A stretch of 64,000 nucleotides of DNA from Rhodohalobacter mucosus (GTDB lineage Bacteria > Bacteroidota > Rhodothermia > Balneolales > Balneolaceae). Position numbers and translations under genes: made by a program. Shown here one piece after another: positions 28,001-37,067 of the stretch (positions are counted from its first letter, which is position 1; every line of letters begins with the position of its first letter). The notes beneath the pieces were generated by a model. That model was not told the origin of the DNA, did not search any database, and worked only from the letters and a program-made list of their open reading frames with translations. The stretch is taken from assembly GCF_003150675.1 (NCBI RefSeq), contig NZ_QGGB01000008.1:1-64000 (forward strand), read 5' to 3'.

Positions 28001-31000
28001 CACGTTTCCAAAATACCGCACACCTCGAGAAGGAATCTTTTCACGCTATTATAAAGCCGGTCAGCGAGGTGAAAAACTCTTGATCAATGAGATCACCGAA
28101 GAGGAATGCCCCGCTCACTACAATTACCTGTGCAGCCTGCCGGGTGTGGGAGATCAGCTGCTCAAGATGAAAGATGAAGGAATCTCTTTCCCAACCTATC
28201 AGATTGACCACGTAGCCTACTTTAAATACGGGTATATCATCTTCATCACCTTCGAGCCGGTTCAGGAATCACACGACACGTTCAAACGCTTTGCCCGGGT
28301 TTTTGAGCAAAGTTATACACGCTTTCTGGATCTCCAGAAAGCTGAAGATCAGGCCCGCGAAGCAAAGATTGAAGCGGTATTGGAACGGGTCCGGGCACGC
28401 TCAATGGGAATGCAAAAAAGTGACGAACTCATCGAGGTTGTCAGAGAAATCGGCAAGGGCGCCCACGATTTGGGGATACAGCTCAACTATTCTCAAATTT
28501 TTACCGACTATACTCACGACCCGAAGACGGGAATTAATATCTGGGTGGATGCTGAGGAGCAAAATTACCTCGAAAAATTCCATATTCCTTATATCGACCA
28601 TGTAATCACAAACGGTTTTTATGGGCCGTTAAATGAAGGACAGACATTTTTTGCCAATCAATACTCAAAGTCAGAGAAAGACAGCTATTTCAAACTGTTG
28701 TTTGAACATTCTGATCTGAGGGAGATTCCCCTGGAAAGAAAAGAACTGATTTTTGAGGCATCCGGATGGACACGGTTTACTGTGGTATTGGACGAATCCT
28801 CCCTGAATTTTGGCCGGTATGGTCTGGATCATTTCACAGACGAAGAAAAAGAGATTTTCATTCGATTTGGAAAGGTTTTTGGACAAGCCTACACCCGATT
28901 CCTGGATCTGCAAAAAGCAGAGGAGCAAGTACGGGAGGCTGAAATTCAGCTAGCACTGGAAAGAGTGAGAGCGAAAACCATGGCCATGAAAACCCAGACA
29001 GACCTGTTTGGTGTTGTGGAGTTGTTCGGTGATCAACTGGATGCTGTAGGCGTGAGGTTTGATGATGTGACAATCATTGATGGCCCCATTACAAAAGACA
29101 GAGACTGGGACTTGTGGAGTCATATACCGGGTGAAGACGGTTTCACGCGTAAAGTGCACATTCCCTACATCGATACCCCATACTTCACGAAAACAGCTGA
29201 GGCTGTAGAGGAATACGAAAAGACCGGCAATCCCATACAGGTTAAATCCTTCACGAAGAGTGAAAAGAATGAATTCCTGGATCACTATTTCAAGCATGCT
29301 CCTGCCATACCTAACGGGATTACCGAATCAATTTATGCAAATCCCGGATCGGTCATCGTTGACGCATTTTTGAAAGAGGTAACCGTTTCTCTGGTACGAT
29401 GGGATCTTGAACCCTATACGGAAGAGGAACTTGAGATATTTGAACGTTTTGCTAAAGAATTCAGGCAAACCTATATCCGCTTCCTCGACATACAAAAATC
29501 TGAAGAACAGGCTCGCGAAGCGGAAATTGAAGCGGCCCTGGAACGGGTAAGATCCCGTTCACTTGCGATGCACAAACCCGATGAACTGCAGGACGTAGTG
29601 CGGGTAGTAGCTGAAGAATTAAAGAATACAGGTGTCATTCTTGACACGGGCGGTGCTGTAATATGTACATATTTTCAGGACTCTAAAGATGTAATACACT
29701 GGACCGCTACCGATGACTCCGCTCATCCATCCGTTCCCTATTTATTACCTTACTTCGAAGATGAATTATATGATGAAGCATGGGAATCCAAAAGCCGGGG
29801 AGACGACTATTTTGCGAAAGTATTTTCCCATGATGTAAAAAACGCATTCTTCAGTCATGCCTTTGAGCATTCTGATTACCGTCAGCTGCCCGATGAGTAC
29901 AAAAAGATCATTTTAGATAGTAAAAACCATGGCATTGCGTGGGCCTGGTCAGAAAACTCGGCTATAATGATTCCCTCTATTCAGGGAGATCTGCCTACGG
30001 AAGAAGAAAAGAAAACCCTGATTCGTTTTGCAAAGGTGTTTGAGCAATCGTTTATTCGCTTTCTTGACCTCCAAAAAGCGGAACAGCAGGCACGGGAGGC
30101 TGAAATTGAAGCCTCACTTGAACGTGTTCGTGCCAGGAGCTTGTCAATGCAAAGCACTGAAGATATTGAATCTGCAACCATCGTCGTATTCAACGAGCTG
30201 AGCAGATTGGGTATTGATATGCAAAGATGCGGGATCACCCTTCTGGATGATACCCTGATCGCAGAACTCTGGTCCACAACCTTATCACGCGAGAGCAACA
30301 AAGTCATCGATATCGTTACCGGCCATATTGACTTCAGAATTCATCCAATCCTTGAGAAAATTTACTGGGATTGGAAAGAAAATAAGAGCTCTTCAAGCTT
30401 TAAAATGGTAGGAGATGAAGTACAAAAATACTACGACATCATTGAAAAACAGCCGGACTACAATTTTCCAAAAGTAGACGACTATCCAGCTCAACAGGTT
30501 ATTCAAACATTCAATTTTAATGAAGGAGAGATATTCGTCTTTACCGAAACGGAGTTACCGGCTGAGGATAAAAAAGTGCTGCATAGGTTTTCCAAAGTTT
30601 TTGAACAAACCTATACACGCTTCCTTGACCTCCAGAAATCAGAAGCACAGGCCCGGGAAGCAAAAATTGAAGCCGCACTCGAAAAAGTGCGGTCCCGATC
30701 CATGGGTATGCAGTCGAGTGATGAGCTGCCCGAAGTGGCCAACCTTCTGTTTTTGGAAGTGCAGGGACTGGGTATCCCCGCCTGGAGCTGCGGATACAAT
30801 ATCCTGAATGAGGATCAAAAAACAGCTGAAGCCTGGATGAGCAGCGAAGGTGTACTACAGGAACCTTTCACTCTTCGATTATTTGGCGAGGCTTCTTTTG
30901 ATGAAATGGGTCAGTTTATCCTCGGTGATGACAGCATGCTGGTCCAGGAACTTGGCGATAAAGCACTGGAAGAGCATTATGAGCATATGAAATCCTTCCC

Positions 31001-33992
31001 GGATCTGGCTCCTACGTTTGAAAATATTGAATCACAGGGACTTTCACTACCCACCTATCAGATCAATCATCTGTGCAAGTTTACGCATGGTTTTCTCCTC
31101 TTCATCACCTATGAGCCGGTTCCGGAAGCTCACTCTATTTTCAAACGCTTTACGAACGTCTTCGACCAGACCTACACGCGCTTTCTGGATCTAAAAAAAG
31201 CAGAGAAACAGGCGAGAGAATCTCGTATTGAAGCGGCTCTGGAGCGAATCCGGTCCAGAGCGTTGGCCATGCAGTCTTCTGACGAATTAAAAGACGTGGC
31301 AAATGAGCTTCGCACTCAAATGGGACTGCTCGGCCAGAAAAATCTGGAGGTGTGTGCCATTCATCTGTATGACCTCCATGAGGACCACTTTGAGTCCTGG
31401 GGTGCCATGCATCCGCCTGGCAATGATGACAAAATCCTGCAGTCAATGGCTCTTTTCCCGAAAACCGGGAGCCTGATCGTTGAGGAGATGATGGATCTTT
31501 ATGCCTCGGATGAGACGGATTATGTCCTGGTCAATGAAGGTGAAAAATCAAAGCAGTGGCTTGAACTGATGAAAGAGCATGCTCCGGAGATATACCGGCA
31601 CCTTTTAAAAGGCTTGGCTGACATTGCCGCAGGCAAATTGAAAGCCTTTTGGGCCATGTCGGAGTTTTCCGGCGGAGCGCTGATCATGGTCACCTACTCC
31701 TATCCGGATGAGGATTCCAGAAACCTATTGCGCAGAACAGCGAGGGTGTTCGGCCTTGCCTACAAACGTTTCAAAGATCTTAAGAAAGCTGAAGAACAGG
31801 CTCGCGAAGCTCAAATTGAAAATGCGCTGGAGAAAGTACGGTCCAGATCACTAGCCATGCAGAGTCCCGATGAACTGGTTGACGTTGTTCAGCTGCTTCG
31901 GGAAGAGATGGGGAACCTGGGCGTGGAAGAACTGGAAACCAGCTCCATTTTTATTCATGACCAGGAAAGTGACAGCACTCAATGCTGGTTTACCATCAAA
32001 AACTCTGAGGATCCTGAAAAAGCCGTAACAGATCGGATTATCATCAACCTGAAAGATACCTGGGTTGGCAGCCAGATGGACCAGTTTTACCGGTCATCGG
32101 ATAATCAGACCTCCGTACTCATGAAAGGCGAGCAGCGCAGGGAATGGATCCAATACTGCGAGGAAAGATCCGAGCATTTTGAGACCATCGGCTTTTACGG
32201 GGAGTCCATTCCCGATCGAACCTATCACCTCTACAAATTCTCAACAGGGTTCCTGGGCGCCGCTTCACCCGGTGAAATTTCAGACGAAAGCTGGGACTTG
32301 TTGAGACGTGCAACCGGCGTGTTTTCTTTTGCCTACACCCGTTTCAGGGATCTTCAGAAAGCTGAGGAGAGCGCACGCCGGGCCCGGCAGCAGGCATCAC
32401 TGGACCGTGTGCGGGCCGATATCTCCTCCATGCGTTCGGCCGAAGACCTTAACCGAATCACACCTCTGGTCTGGAATGAGCTGAAGACCCTTGGCATACC
32501 CTTTATCCGGTGCGGCGTATTTATCATTCACGAGGATGAAAAACAGGTGGAGGTCTATCTCTCCAAACCCGACGGCACCTCTCTGGCGGTGATGCATCTC
32601 CCCTTCGACTCCAGTGAGCTTGCAAGCCAGACTGTAAGCGCCTGGCAAGAAAGAAGTGTATATACCAATCATTGGACACGGGAAGAGTTTCTCAGCTGGG
32701 GACGGTCGATGATTGAGCAGGGACAAGTCCCGGACCTGAAATCGTATCAGGGCGCAGAAGAAGCCCCGGAAACCCTGCATCTGCACTTTATCCCATTTAA
32801 TCAGGGAATGCTTTATGTCGGTTCGACCCGACCGCTCAACAATGATCATATCAGCCTCTCAGAATCGCTTGCCAAAGCTTTCTCCATCGCCTATGCACGG
32901 TACGAAGATTTTGTACAGCTGGAGAAAGCGAAAACCCGAATTGAAAAAGCTCTCGTCGAACTCAAGGCTACGCAGGAACAGCTCGTACAGCAGGAAAAAC
33001 TCGCCTCGCTTGGCCAGCTCACCGCCGGCATCGCGCACGAGATCAAGAACCCGCTCAATTTTGTGAATAATTTCTCGGATGTGAGTATTGAGCTGGTTGA
33101 GGAAGCGAGGGAGGAGATTTTGGCAAAGAAGACAAATTTAAGAAAGGAGACGGACCAAAATCCCCTCTTGAGAGGGGACGGCATTGCCGAAGGCGATGCC
33201 AGGGGTGTGTCTGATGGGGCTGAGGATCGTGACCTACCACAAAATCCTGAAATTGATTCAAATTCGTCGAACAAATCCCTCAATCCCCTCTCAAGAGGGG
33301 ATGCTGAATCCGGCCCCCAAATGGATCTTATCCTCGAAATCCTGGACGACATCGAATCCAACCTTCGCAAAATCCATGAACATGGCACACGGGCCGACGG
33401 CATCGTCAAATCGATGCTTCAGCACAGCCGGGGCGGATCCGGAGAGTTGGAACCAACTGATCTCAACTCCCTGGTAAAAGAGTATGTAAACCTGGCGTTT
33501 CACGGTATGAGGGCCGGCAAAGAGCCGATCAATGTGGAAATCGATCTCGATCTGGATGGGAATGCAGGTGAAATCCCTCTGATTAATGAAGATTTTTCAC
33601 GTGTACTTGTAAATCTCTGTAACAATGCATTTGATGCGATGAGGGAGAAGGAAAAGCTGACCGGCGACGGAAGACCGGTGACGGAAAAGTCCCTCCGTCA
33701 GCCGACGGAGGTGGGGGATGACACTGGGCCTGGCTACAACCCCAAACTCACTATTCGCACACGAAGATCAGCCAACTCCGTCTCCATCGAAATCGAAGAC
33801 AACGGTCCCGGTATTCCCGACGAGATCAAGGACAAAATCCTGCAGCCGTTTTTTACCACGAAGAAAGGCACTCAGGGTACCGGGCTGGGGCTCTCAATCA
33901 CCAATGATATTATAAAAGCACATGGAGGATTATTTGACTTGCGTTCCTCAGCGAACAGAGGTACAATATTCACAATCAAACTACCTGCATGA
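25065..33992 (+). CDS. HK7: giant SnoaL-headed histidine kinase, 13 tandem modules
   Basis: A 2,975-residue kinase with no membrane segment. The SnoaL-like head (about 1-140) resembles that of HK1. Thirteen modules follow, starting near residues 169, 349, 541, 727, 911, 1095, 1287, 1481, 1673, 1861, 2047, 2243 and 2434. Each has an opening helix of the ARExxIExxLERVRxRxMAM type, an alpha/beta body with a [F/Y]xHG strand in most copies, and a closing FxxVFxQxYTRFLDLQKAE helix that runs into the next opening helix. DHp (His2658) and HATPase end the protein. The body looks GAF-like; this is inference. It overlaps HK6 by 8 bases and FIST1 by 4. The open frame across 8.9 kb, with consistent modules, argues against an assembly artefact. 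Confidence 0.93.
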   Translation: MDKKKKKNLEESFERIINVGLCVVPYEDLSEIVVPEVMLFGTTIDEKIYSWDDLDAMVKSQYVQMGDMEPSIDRKRLHTRISEDEKHASIIEEVTLTMASPDEVNSILIRCSCIMEYMDNRWKMTHWHASSPVETENDHWHQEEWKREKEKLQALVDQQTADLQGKNRELEIEASIERVRAVAMSMDKPEDMLKVCRVISDQLQQFGVEHIRNVQTVIINEENGTYHNYQYFTPYDQEIVEISKCDETPVVLEMINRMLESPDAFFTTTLKGDDLETFRSYRKQENQFPDPLMDKTESADGHFFSIGPGGLGITLYRTLNDDGLKIFKRFHNVFSLAYRRFRDIELAEAQAREAQIELSLERIRAQVTAMQESSDLLDIVVTMRTEFVNLGHEAHYFWHMRWLPDTYQKAMTSGDGSRIGMVMTLPRHIHGDIEPVADWEKSDEPIYVLSMDTDLAVDYVDKMISLGDFEQVDPQAPTLDDIRQIGGLTFVMARTTHGEIGYSLPGVVPNPPRDAVDTLVRFAGVFDLAYKRFEDLKKAEAQARETQIELALERVRARTMAMQKSEELADVASVLFEQLRELGGNLWGTGFGLCEEKAEEDEFWFANKNGVFPAVSIPNTEDPAHKKMFDGWKKGLEFLSLEGDGNDLKKHYKYMMSLPEVEPFFQKILDEGLSFPEWQQWNAAYFSHGYLLIITLDPYPEPDILKRFARVFDQTYTRFLDLQKAEKQARESQIQLALERVRARTMAMHNSSELGEVASVLFEQIGSLTSAPDRFNIGIINEEKEYVELWITDQKGHQIATKFVAHPKDSPEIEELFRVWKSDATVSVMDIHGERLENYIRYMGGKLGIPFRKDSVKEHRYITSISFSHGLIGITTHQEPDSESIQILKRFGKVFQQTYTRFLDLQKAEHQARESEIQLALERVRSKSMAMHKSEELADLSMELVKQVQALGIETWFCAFNIYDDHPDGSLEWGSNGQGTFPKYRTPREGIFSRYYKAGQRGEKLLINEITEEECPAHYNYLCSLPGVGDQLLKMKDEGISFPTYQIDHVAYFKYGYIIFITFEPVQESHDTFKRFARVFEQSYTRFLDLQKAEDQAREAKIEAVLERVRARSMGMQKSDELIEVVREIGKGAHDLGIQLNYSQIFTDYTHDPKTGINIWVDAEEQNYLEKFHIPYIDHVITNGFYGPLNEGQTFFANQYSKSEKDSYFKLLFEHSDLREIPLERKELIFEASGWTRFTVVLDESSLNFGRYGLDHFTDEEKEIFIRFGKVFGQAYTRFLDLQKAEEQVREAEIQLALERVRAKTMAMKTQTDLFGVVELFGDQLDAVGVRFDDVTIIDGPITKDRDWDLWSHIPGEDGFTRKVHIPYIDTPYFTKTAEAVEEYEKTGNPIQVKSFTKSEKNEFLDHYFKHAPAIPNGITESIYANPGSVIVDAFLKEVTVSLVRWDLEPYTEEELEIFERFAKEFRQTYIRFLDIQKSEEQAREAEIEAALERVRSRSLAMHKPDELQDVVRVVAEELKNTGVILDTGGAVICTYFQDSKDVIHWTATDDSAHPSVPYLLPYFEDELYDEAWESKSRGDDYFAKVFSHDVKNAFFSHAFEHSDYRQLPDEYKKIILDSKNHGIAWAWSENSAIMIPSIQGDLPTEEEKKTLIRFAKVFEQSFIRFLDLQKAEQQAREAEIEASLERVRARSLSMQSTEDIESATIVVFNELSRLGIDMQRCGITLLDDTLIAELWSTTLSRESNKVIDIVTGHIDFRIHPILEKIYWDWKENKSSSSFKMVGDEVQKYYDIIEKQPDYNFPKVDDYPAQQVIQTFNFNEGEIFVFTETELPAEDKKVLHRFSKVFEQTYTRFLDLQKSEAQAREAKIEAALEKVRSRSMGMQSSDELPEVANLLFLEVQGLGIPAWSCGYNILNEDQKTAEAWMSSEGVLQEPFTLRLFGEASFDEMGQFILGDDSMLVQELGDKALEEHYEHMKSFPDLAPTFENIESQGLSLPTYQINHLCKFTHGFLLFITYEPVPEAHSIFKRFTNVFDQTYTRFLDLKKAEKQARESRIEAALERIRSRALAMQSSDELKDVANELRTQMGLLGQKNLEVCAIHLYDLHEDHFESWGAMHPPGNDDKILQSMALFPKTGSLIVEEMMDLYASDETDYVLVNEGEKSKQWLELMKEHAPEIYRHLLKGLADIAAGKLKAFWAMSEFSGGALIMVTYSYPDEDSRNLLRRTARVFGLAYKRFKDLKKAEEQAREAQIENALEKVRSRSLAMQSPDELVDVVQLLREEMGNLGVEELETSSIFIHDQESDSTQCWFTIKNSEDPEKAVTDRIIINLKDTWVGSQMDQFYRSSDNQTSVLMKGEQRREWIQYCEERSEHFETIGFYGESIPDRTYHLYKFSTGFLGAASPGEISDESWDLLRRATGVFSFAYTRFRDLQKAEESARRARQQASLDRVRADISSMRSAEDLNRITPLVWNELKTLGIPFIRCGVFIIHEDEKQVEVYLSKPDGTSLAVMHLPFDSSELASQTVSAWQERSVYTNHWTREEFLSWGRSMIEQGQVPDLKSYQGAEEAPETLHLHFIPFNQGMLYVGSTRPLNNDHISLSESLAKAFSIAYARYEDFVQLEKAKTRIEKALVELKATQEQLVQQEKLASLGQLTAGIAHEIKNPLNFVNNFSDVSIELVEEAREEILAKKTNLRKETDQNPLLRGDGIAEGDARGVSDGAEDRDLPQNPEIDSNSSNKSLNPLSRGDAESGPQMDLILEILDDIESNLRKIHEHGTRADGIVKSMLQHSRGGSGELEPTDLNSLVKEYVNLAFHGMRAGKEPINVEIDLDLDGNAGEIPLINEDFSRVLVNLCNNAFDAMREKEKLTGDGRPVTEKSLRQPTEVGDDTGPGYNPKLTIRTRRSANSVSIEIEDNGPGIPDEIKDKILQPFFTTKKGTQGTGLGLSITNDIIKAHGGLFDLRSSANRGTIFTIKLPA
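25569..32930. repeat. Thirteen tandem sensor-module repeats (~560-580 bp each)
   Basis: Thirteen in-frame units averaging about 190 codons. The helices at unit borders are strongly conserved, while the bodies have diverged into subtypes. Modules 2 and 10 are closer to HK6 modules 4 and 3 than to their neighbours. Divergence between adjacent units indicates an old array, not a recent slippage product. Confidence 0.85.
33159..33301. repeat. Repeat B, full copy, inside HK7 DHp loop
   Basis: A 143-base copy with CCCCTCTTGAGAGGGG and CCCCTCTCAAGAGGGG ends. The inner left arm AGGGGTGTGT is kept; the right one has changed to AAATCCCT. It shares the upstream flank AGAAAGGAGACGGACCAAAA with the HK5 copy, so the two DHp-loop copies probably descend from one insertion. 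Confidence 0.85.
33660..33722. repeat. Repeats D and E inside HK7 ATPase loop
   Basis: ACCGGCGACGGAAGACCGG (D) is followed by CCTCCGTCAGCCGACGGAGG (E, a near-perfect palindrome) and GGGGGATGAC. This is the same order and frame as in HK3 (TGDGRP...RQPTE). Confidence 0.7.
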
Positions 33993-35155
33993 AATCAATA
34001 TCCATCCATGGCACCTCTCCAGATGAAATCCGTTCCGCATTGAAACAATGCCTGTCTAATGGATTTTCACCCACGCTGGCATTTGTTTTTATGTCCATTA
34101 AACAAGACAGAAAAAAAGTCAGGCAGCTGCTTGGTCAGCACAACATTGACATTTTTGGGGTTACGTCATGCGGTGAATTTATAAATAATCATCAAAGTGA
34201 AGGCGAAATTGTGATCATGCTCCTGGATCTGGACCGGGACACCTATTCAGTTCTTTTTGAGGATATTGGCAACAGAACGATTGAGAGTGCAGCCAACATG
34301 TTGGCCGAAAAATCCCTGCAGACATTTTCCAATCCATGCCTGATTCTTTGCAGTACAGGCGTAACCGATAATGGGGAATTTTTTGACGGAATGACACTGG
34401 TTCACAGCCTGGAACAGGCGCTTGGTCCGGAACGAATCTTCTTTGGCGGGATGGCCGGAGATGATATGAGCTTGACGGGTACGCGGGTGTTCTCAAATGA
34501 GAGTGAAACAGACTACGGTATCATTGCCGCCGTACTGAATGCGGACCGCGTGTCGTTGACCGGAATGGCTATAACCGGCTGGCAGCCTATGGGTATTTCC
34601 AGGAAAGTGACAAAGAGTGAGGGGAAATTACTATATACCATAGATGATAAGCCCGCTGTTGAGATGTATCTCAAATACCTGGGTAAAGCCGATATGGCGA
34701 ATAACCGTGAATTTGAGTTGTTGGATGAACTTTCATTCAGCTATCCCTTTATTGTTGAGCGTGACGAAAGCGGTGAAACGCTGATTAAATCACCCATAAG
34801 TATTGATCACGATGAACGTGCACTGGTCATGGATATAGAGATGCAGGAAGGAGACGTATTTTGCTTTTCCATGCCTCCGGATCTGGATATCTCCCAAAGG
34901 ATTATAGATGAAGCTGAACAAATAAAAAGTGAAATGAATGCAGATCGTGCAGATTCCTTGCTTATATTTTCCTGTGCCGGAAGACCCCCCGTTCTCGGTC
35001 CGCTTGTAACAATAGAGAATGAAGGCCTGACAAATGTATGGAATAGTCCTATGGCGGGTTTCTTTACCTATGGAGAATTTGGAAGAGTCAAAAATGGGCG
35101 CCAGCACTTTCACTCCACTGCATGCTGCTGGGTGGCATTGAATGAGAAGACGTAA
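33989..35155 (+). CDS. FIST1: FIST domain sensory protein
   Basis: The 388-residue product matches the two-part FIST architecture: a FIST_N region (about 20-220, with TLAFVFMSIKQD, FGVTSCGEF and FFGGMAGDD) and a FIST_C region (about 225-385, with KPAVEMYLKYLG, FSCAGRPPVLGP and AGFFTYGEFG, ending HFHSTACCWVAL). FIST proteins are predicted small-ligand sensors that work with kinases or chemoreceptors. It has no membrane segment and no output domain of its own. Its ATG overlaps the HK7 stop by 4 bases (ATGA), tying it to the kinase transcript. It is the first of four paralogues. Confidence 0.93.
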   Translation: MKSISIHGTSPDEIRSALKQCLSNGFSPTLAFVFMSIKQDRKKVRQLLGQHNIDIFGVTSCGEFINNHQSEGEIVIMLLDLDRDTYSVLFEDIGNRTIESAANMLAEKSLQTFSNPCLILCSTGVTDNGEFFDGMTLVHSLEQALGPERIFFGGMAGDDMSLTGTRVFSNESETDYGIIAAVLNADRVSLTGMAITGWQPMGISRKVTKSEGKLLYTIDDKPAVEMYLKYLGKADMANNREFELLDELSFSYPFIVERDESGETLIKSPISIDHDERALVMDIEMQEGDVFCFSMPPDLDISQRIIDEAEQIKSEMNADRADSLLIFSCAGRPPVLGPLVTIENEGLTNVWNSPMAGFFTYGEFGRVKNGRQHFHSTACCWVALNEKT

Positions 35156-35196
35156 AAAAATTAAATCTTACCCTGAACATAATTTAACAGAAACCT

Positions 35197-35532
35197 ATGA
35201 AAGTGTTCATTGAACTGTGGAAAGCCAAAGATGCCTGGAAAAATCTGTCAATGGCCGAGCGACAGGATTATGTCGCACAAATAGGTCCTGTGATGGAGGA
35301 TCTGATCAGCAGAGGGGCTGTCATAGAAGCCTGGGGAATGAACGAAGACGAAACAGATTACAAATCAGAATACGATTTCTATGCGATAACCAAACTGCCC
35401 AATGATGAAATGTTGAAAGAATTTCAATCGATTGTAGAGTCTGCAGGATGGTACGACTATTTTGAACAGGTGAATCTGTCCGGATCAATAATGTCGCCCA
35501 ACGAGGTCATTGCTAAAATGCTGGAACTGTAA
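35197..35532 (+). CDS. Small alpha/beta protein, DUF6616-like
   Basis: The 111-residue product begins MKVFIELWKAKDAW and ends with GWYDYFEQVNLSGSI. A strand, long helix (ERQDYVAQIGPVMEDLIS), strand (VIEAWGMNEDET), strand (DFYAITKLP), helix pattern fits a one-domain ferredoxin-like or dimeric alpha/beta barrel. The AGWYDYFEQVN ending reminds me of DUF6616 proteins; I cannot verify that. No catalytic motif is evident. It lies between FIST1 (41 bases) and FIST2 (14 bases), so it probably belongs to the same transcript. Confidence 0.8.
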   Translation: MKVFIELWKAKDAWKNLSMAERQDYVAQIGPVMEDLISRGAVIEAWGMNEDETDYKSEYDFYAITKLPNDEMLKEFQSIVESAGWYDYFEQVNLSGSIMSPNEVIAKMLEL

Positions 35533-35546
35533 TTTCTTTTAATTAA

Positions 35547-36695
35547 ATGAAAGCAAAAACAATCACAGGAAATTCACCAGCGGAAATAGAGGCTGCTCTT
35601 GAAGAAAGCACAAAAGATGGGTTCAAGCCGACGCTTGTGATCATCACCCTGACAAACACGGATTACGCTGAAACCATACAGTCTTTATTCGACCTAAAGG
35701 GAATTGCCATTTTCGGGATTACTACATCCCAGAAGTTCACCTCGCATGGAATGCAATCAGAAGATCTCGTAGCCATGTTACTGGATTTAAAACCGGATTA
35801 TTTCCGTATAGTTTTAAACGATTACCGAGAATCACCTCCTTATGAAACAGGTTTTCAGACGGGAATAACCGGAAAAAACGTGTTTAATAATCCGGGCTTT
35901 ATCATATCCCCTATTGATTTTAAAATGTCAGGAGATGAACTGATCAGAGGATTAACAGATGCGGCAGGAAAGGATGCAACAATTATGGGCGGGGTTGCCG
36001 GAAATCCCGAAGATTTCTCAGGTGTTCTATTCACAAACGGCTCATCCAGCAAAGGTGGATTGCTGGCATTAATTATAGACCAGGATCAAATAACATTTAG
36101 CGGATTAGCTGTATCTGGGTGGAAACCGGTTGGAACAGCCAAAAAAGTTACCAAGAGCGAAGGCTCCTGGATTTTTACCATCGATGACGAACCGGCAATG
36201 AATGTCATCCGGAGATTTTTGGGTGATGAAATGATCAATTCCGAAAAGCTAGGTACCGGATTGTTGCCATCAGATCTGGGCTATCCCTTACAGTTTCAAA
36301 GAGCATCGGGGAGTGCCATCATGAAACCTGTGCTCTTCTGGAGAACTGCCGATCAATCCATCATGGTTGGTGGCGAAGTTAAGGAAGGAGAGCTTTTTCG
36401 ATTCTCTCTGCCGCCGGATTTTGATTCAATTGATACTGTAGTCGAAAGCACCCGAATCATCAAGGAGGAAAGTATGCCTGATGTAGATGCGGTGCTCATC
36501 TTTTCATGCGTAGGCAGGCTGGGTTCATTCGGGCCAATGATTACGACTGAAATTGAAGGAATTGCTTCTACTTGGAACAAACCCATGCTTGGTTTTTTCT
36601 CATTGGGTGAATTCGGAAAGCTGGATGAGGGGCCGTGTGAATTTCACGGTACAACTGTAAGTTGGGTCACATTAACCGAAAAACAACAATCCTAA
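35547..36695 (+). CDS. FIST2: FIST domain sensory protein
   Basis: The 382-residue FIST paralogue keeps the family landmarks: FKPTLVIITLTN, FGITTSQKF (GEF of the others is lost), MGGVAGNPED, VTKSEGSWIFTIDDEPA, FSCVGRLGSFGP and LGFFSLGEFG, with a CEFHGTTVSWVTL end. The usual double cysteine near the end (ACC in FIST1, FIST3 and FIST4) is replaced by TVS, so its binding pocket or redox behaviour may differ. It starts 14 bases after the small protein and ends 9 bases before the EthD-like gene. Confidence 0.92.
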   Translation: MKAKTITGNSPAEIEAALEESTKDGFKPTLVIITLTNTDYAETIQSLFDLKGIAIFGITTSQKFTSHGMQSEDLVAMLLDLKPDYFRIVLNDYRESPPYETGFQTGITGKNVFNNPGFIISPIDFKMSGDELIRGLTDAAGKDATIMGGVAGNPEDFSGVLFTNGSSSKGGLLALIIDQDQITFSGLAVSGWKPVGTAKKVTKSEGSWIFTIDDEPAMNVIRRFLGDEMINSEKLGTGLLPSDLGYPLQFQRASGSAIMKPVLFWRTADQSIMVGGEVKEGELFRFSLPPDFDSIDTVVESTRIIKEESMPDVDAVLIFSCVGRLGSFGPMITTEIEGIASTWNKPMLGFFSLGEFGKLDEGPCEFHGTTVSWVTLTEKQQS

Positions 36696-36704
36696 CAAAA
36701 AAAG

Positions 36705-37028
36705 ATGAAACCAGGTATGATTAAAGTAAGCGTATTTTATCCAAACGAGGAAGGCAAAACGTTTGATATGGCCTACTACCTTGACAAACATGTACCATTG
36801 GTGTCAAAAACGCTGGGGGCAGCACTCAAGGATTCAAGTTATGAAAAGGGACTTGCCGCAACGGAACCGGATACACCTGCACCATATGTGGCCATCGCCA
36901 GCCTGTACTTCGAGTCGATGGAAGAGTTCGGAAAAGCTTTTGAACAAGCTGCACCGACTTTGATGGCCGACCTGCCCAACTTTACCGATATCGAGCCGGT
37001 TGGCCAGATCAGCGAAGTGATGGGTTAA
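36705..37028 (+). CDS. EthD family protein
   Basis: The 107-residue product has the EthD layout: VSVFYPNEEGKTFDMAYYLDKHVPLVSKTLG (strand, YY-KH-P helix) and a second half with YVAIASLYFESMEEFGKAFEQAAPTLMADLPNFTDIEP. EthD proteins are small dimeric alpha/beta barrels. Some take part in oxidative degradation of ethers, but most have no known reaction, and here the setting is signalling. A second in-frame ATG at 36717 (MIKVSVFYP) could be the true start. It sits between FIST2 and FIST3. Confidence 0.88.
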   Translation: MKPGMIKVSVFYPNEEGKTFDMAYYLDKHVPLVSKTLGAALKDSSYEKGLAATEPDTPAPYVAIASLYFESMEEFGKAFEQAAPTLMADLPNFTDIEPVGQISEVMG

Positions 37029-37067
37029 AGAGCCTATTTTTAAATTTCACACAAAAAGTGAGTCTTC

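Noticed and set aside
25065-33992. Assembly collapse or misjoin making an artificial giant gene
   Set aside because: The 13 modules differ from one another, the frame never breaks in 8.9 kb, and both gene ends overlap neighbours in normal coupled fashion. Long reads would still be the final test.
36705-37028. EthD gene as part of an ether-degradation pathway
   Set aside because: No P450, ferredoxin reductase or related catabolic gene is near; the context is signalling only.
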